NCBI GenBank assembly: GCA_021786695.1
Contig: JAJYMT010000038.1
Span: 1 to 16,389 of the forward strand
Length of the DNA: 16,389 nt
Source: a bacterium
GTDB taxonomy: Bacteria; Patescibacteriota; Patescibacteriia; Patescibacteriales; GWE2-39-37
Reading direction: 5' to 3'
Positions within the stretch are counted from its first letter, which is position 1; the number at the start of each line of letters is the position of its first letter. The position numbers and the translations under genes were made by a program. Positions 15,900 through 16,389 of this stretch are shown piece after piece. A model generated the notes under the pieces. It did not search any database. It saw only the letters and a list, made by a program, of their open reading frames with translations, and had not been told where the DNA came from.

Positions 15900-16388
15900 C
15901 TATCTTTCGCGCCGCTGGAAGAGAAACAGCGCCTGCGCATTGGCCCGGTCCGCAACCGGAACCAGCAGGTTGAATTCGGCCAGGTAGTACCCTCCGCCGA
16001 CCGGCTGCTGCGGCGTCTGGCAGTAGTTGATGTCACCGCTGCCATAGAACGCCAGGAAATAACCGGGATTGATGCCGAGGCAGCGCATTACCTGCTTCCT
16101 CGCCACCTCCGCCATCTCTGGATTGCTGGCCAGGGTTCCCCAGGGGGAAACCTCTTTTCCCGGATCGAACGAAACCGCCCCATGAGTCAGGGCGATGGTC
16201 GGGCCGACCCCGTTATCGATCCGGGCGGCGCTGACCGCCCTCACCAGCATCCGGTCCCCATAGCTCGTACAGGTCAGGATGACCTTGTTGCTTCCGTCGG
16301 CGTTTCTGAAGTATTCGTCGGTGAAAATTGGAATTTCCGCCCGCCCGGTCGATTCCAGGTCGGAGAGTATCACCGCATAAGGATGCAG
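15900..16388 (-). CDS. Hypothetical protein, C-terminal part (5' end outside window)
   Basis: This minus-strand frame is open to the right edge. It reads LHPYAVILSDLESTGRAEIP, and ends with 'NAQALFLFQRRER' at TAG 15902-15900, giving 162 visible residues. GTG at 16373 could be a start, but the frame continues upstream without a stop in continuous-looking sequence ('PYAVILSDL'), so the protein is probably longer. Visible features are a Gly-rich stretch 'QQPVGGGYYLAEFNLLVPVA' and cysteines in 'VMRCLGIN' and 'INYCQTP'; no family is recognised. It converges on the 315-residue secreted protein across a shared terminator. No signal peptide can be judged because the N-terminus is missing. Confidence 0.6.
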   Translation of the reverse strand: MHPYAVILSDLESTGRAEIPIFTDEYFRNADGSNKVILTCTSYGDRMLVRAVSAARIDNGVGPTIALTHGAVSFDPGKEVSPWGTLASNPEMAEVARKQVMRCLGINPGYFLAFYGSGDINYCQTPQQPVGGGYYLAEFNLLVPVADRANAQALFLFQRRER

Positions 16389-16389
16389 T

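Overview
This 16.4 kb window looks like the genome of a Candidate Phyla Radiation (Patescibacteria) bacterium. That is an inference from several traits: short genes packed tightly, few clear Shine-Dalgarno sequences, A/T-rich repetitive spacers between GC-richer genes, a GldA/GldF/GldG/DUF4340 cluster, large secreted fibronectin-III proteins, and a diversity-generating retroelement (DGR) of a type common in that group. TGA acts as a normal stop, so the recoded Gracilibacteria/Absconditabacteria are unlikely. No rRNA, tRNA, CRISPR array, integrase or phage structural gene was seen.

Region 1 (1-2882) holds the end of a DUF3467-type gene, an A/T-rich inverted-repeat spacer, dnaJ, a small gene of unknown function, and an HtrA/DegP-like membrane-anchored protease. 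dnaJ, the small gene and the protease are nearly contiguous or overlapping and may be one protein-quality-control operon.

Region 2 (2917-6679) is the highlight: an apparently complete DGR. It has a 608-residue target protein whose last 45 codons are the variable repeat (VR, 4606-4741), a hairpin at the VR end, a non-coding template repeat (TR, 5079-5214) between a likely promoter and terminator, an Avd-like accessory gene on the minus strand, and a DGR reverse transcriptase. TR and VR align without gaps over 136 bp and differ at 17 positions, every one an adenine in TR. Several details are unusual. avd and the RT gene are head to head and overlap at their 5' ends. A (GA)18 microsatellite lies inside the avd start region and directly before the RT start codon. 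A palindromic repeat element appears to be inserted in frame in the RT gene.

Region 3 (6680-11365) is a Gld-type ABC exporter locus: ATPase, ABC-2 permease, GldG-like auxiliary protein, a small thioredoxin-like gene bracketed by a ~62-bp direct repeat, and a DUF4340 membrane protein. A consensus-like promoter precedes it and a hairpin terminator follows.

Region 4 (11366-16389) encodes extracellular proteins. A strong promoter precedes a 1054-residue secreted protein with a cohesin-like domain and nine FN3 domains. Next comes a 315-residue secreted protein of unknown function, whose leader contains competing 8-bp helices, one of which covers the ribosome binding site and start codon. A strong bidirectional terminator separates it from a convergent gene cut by the window end.
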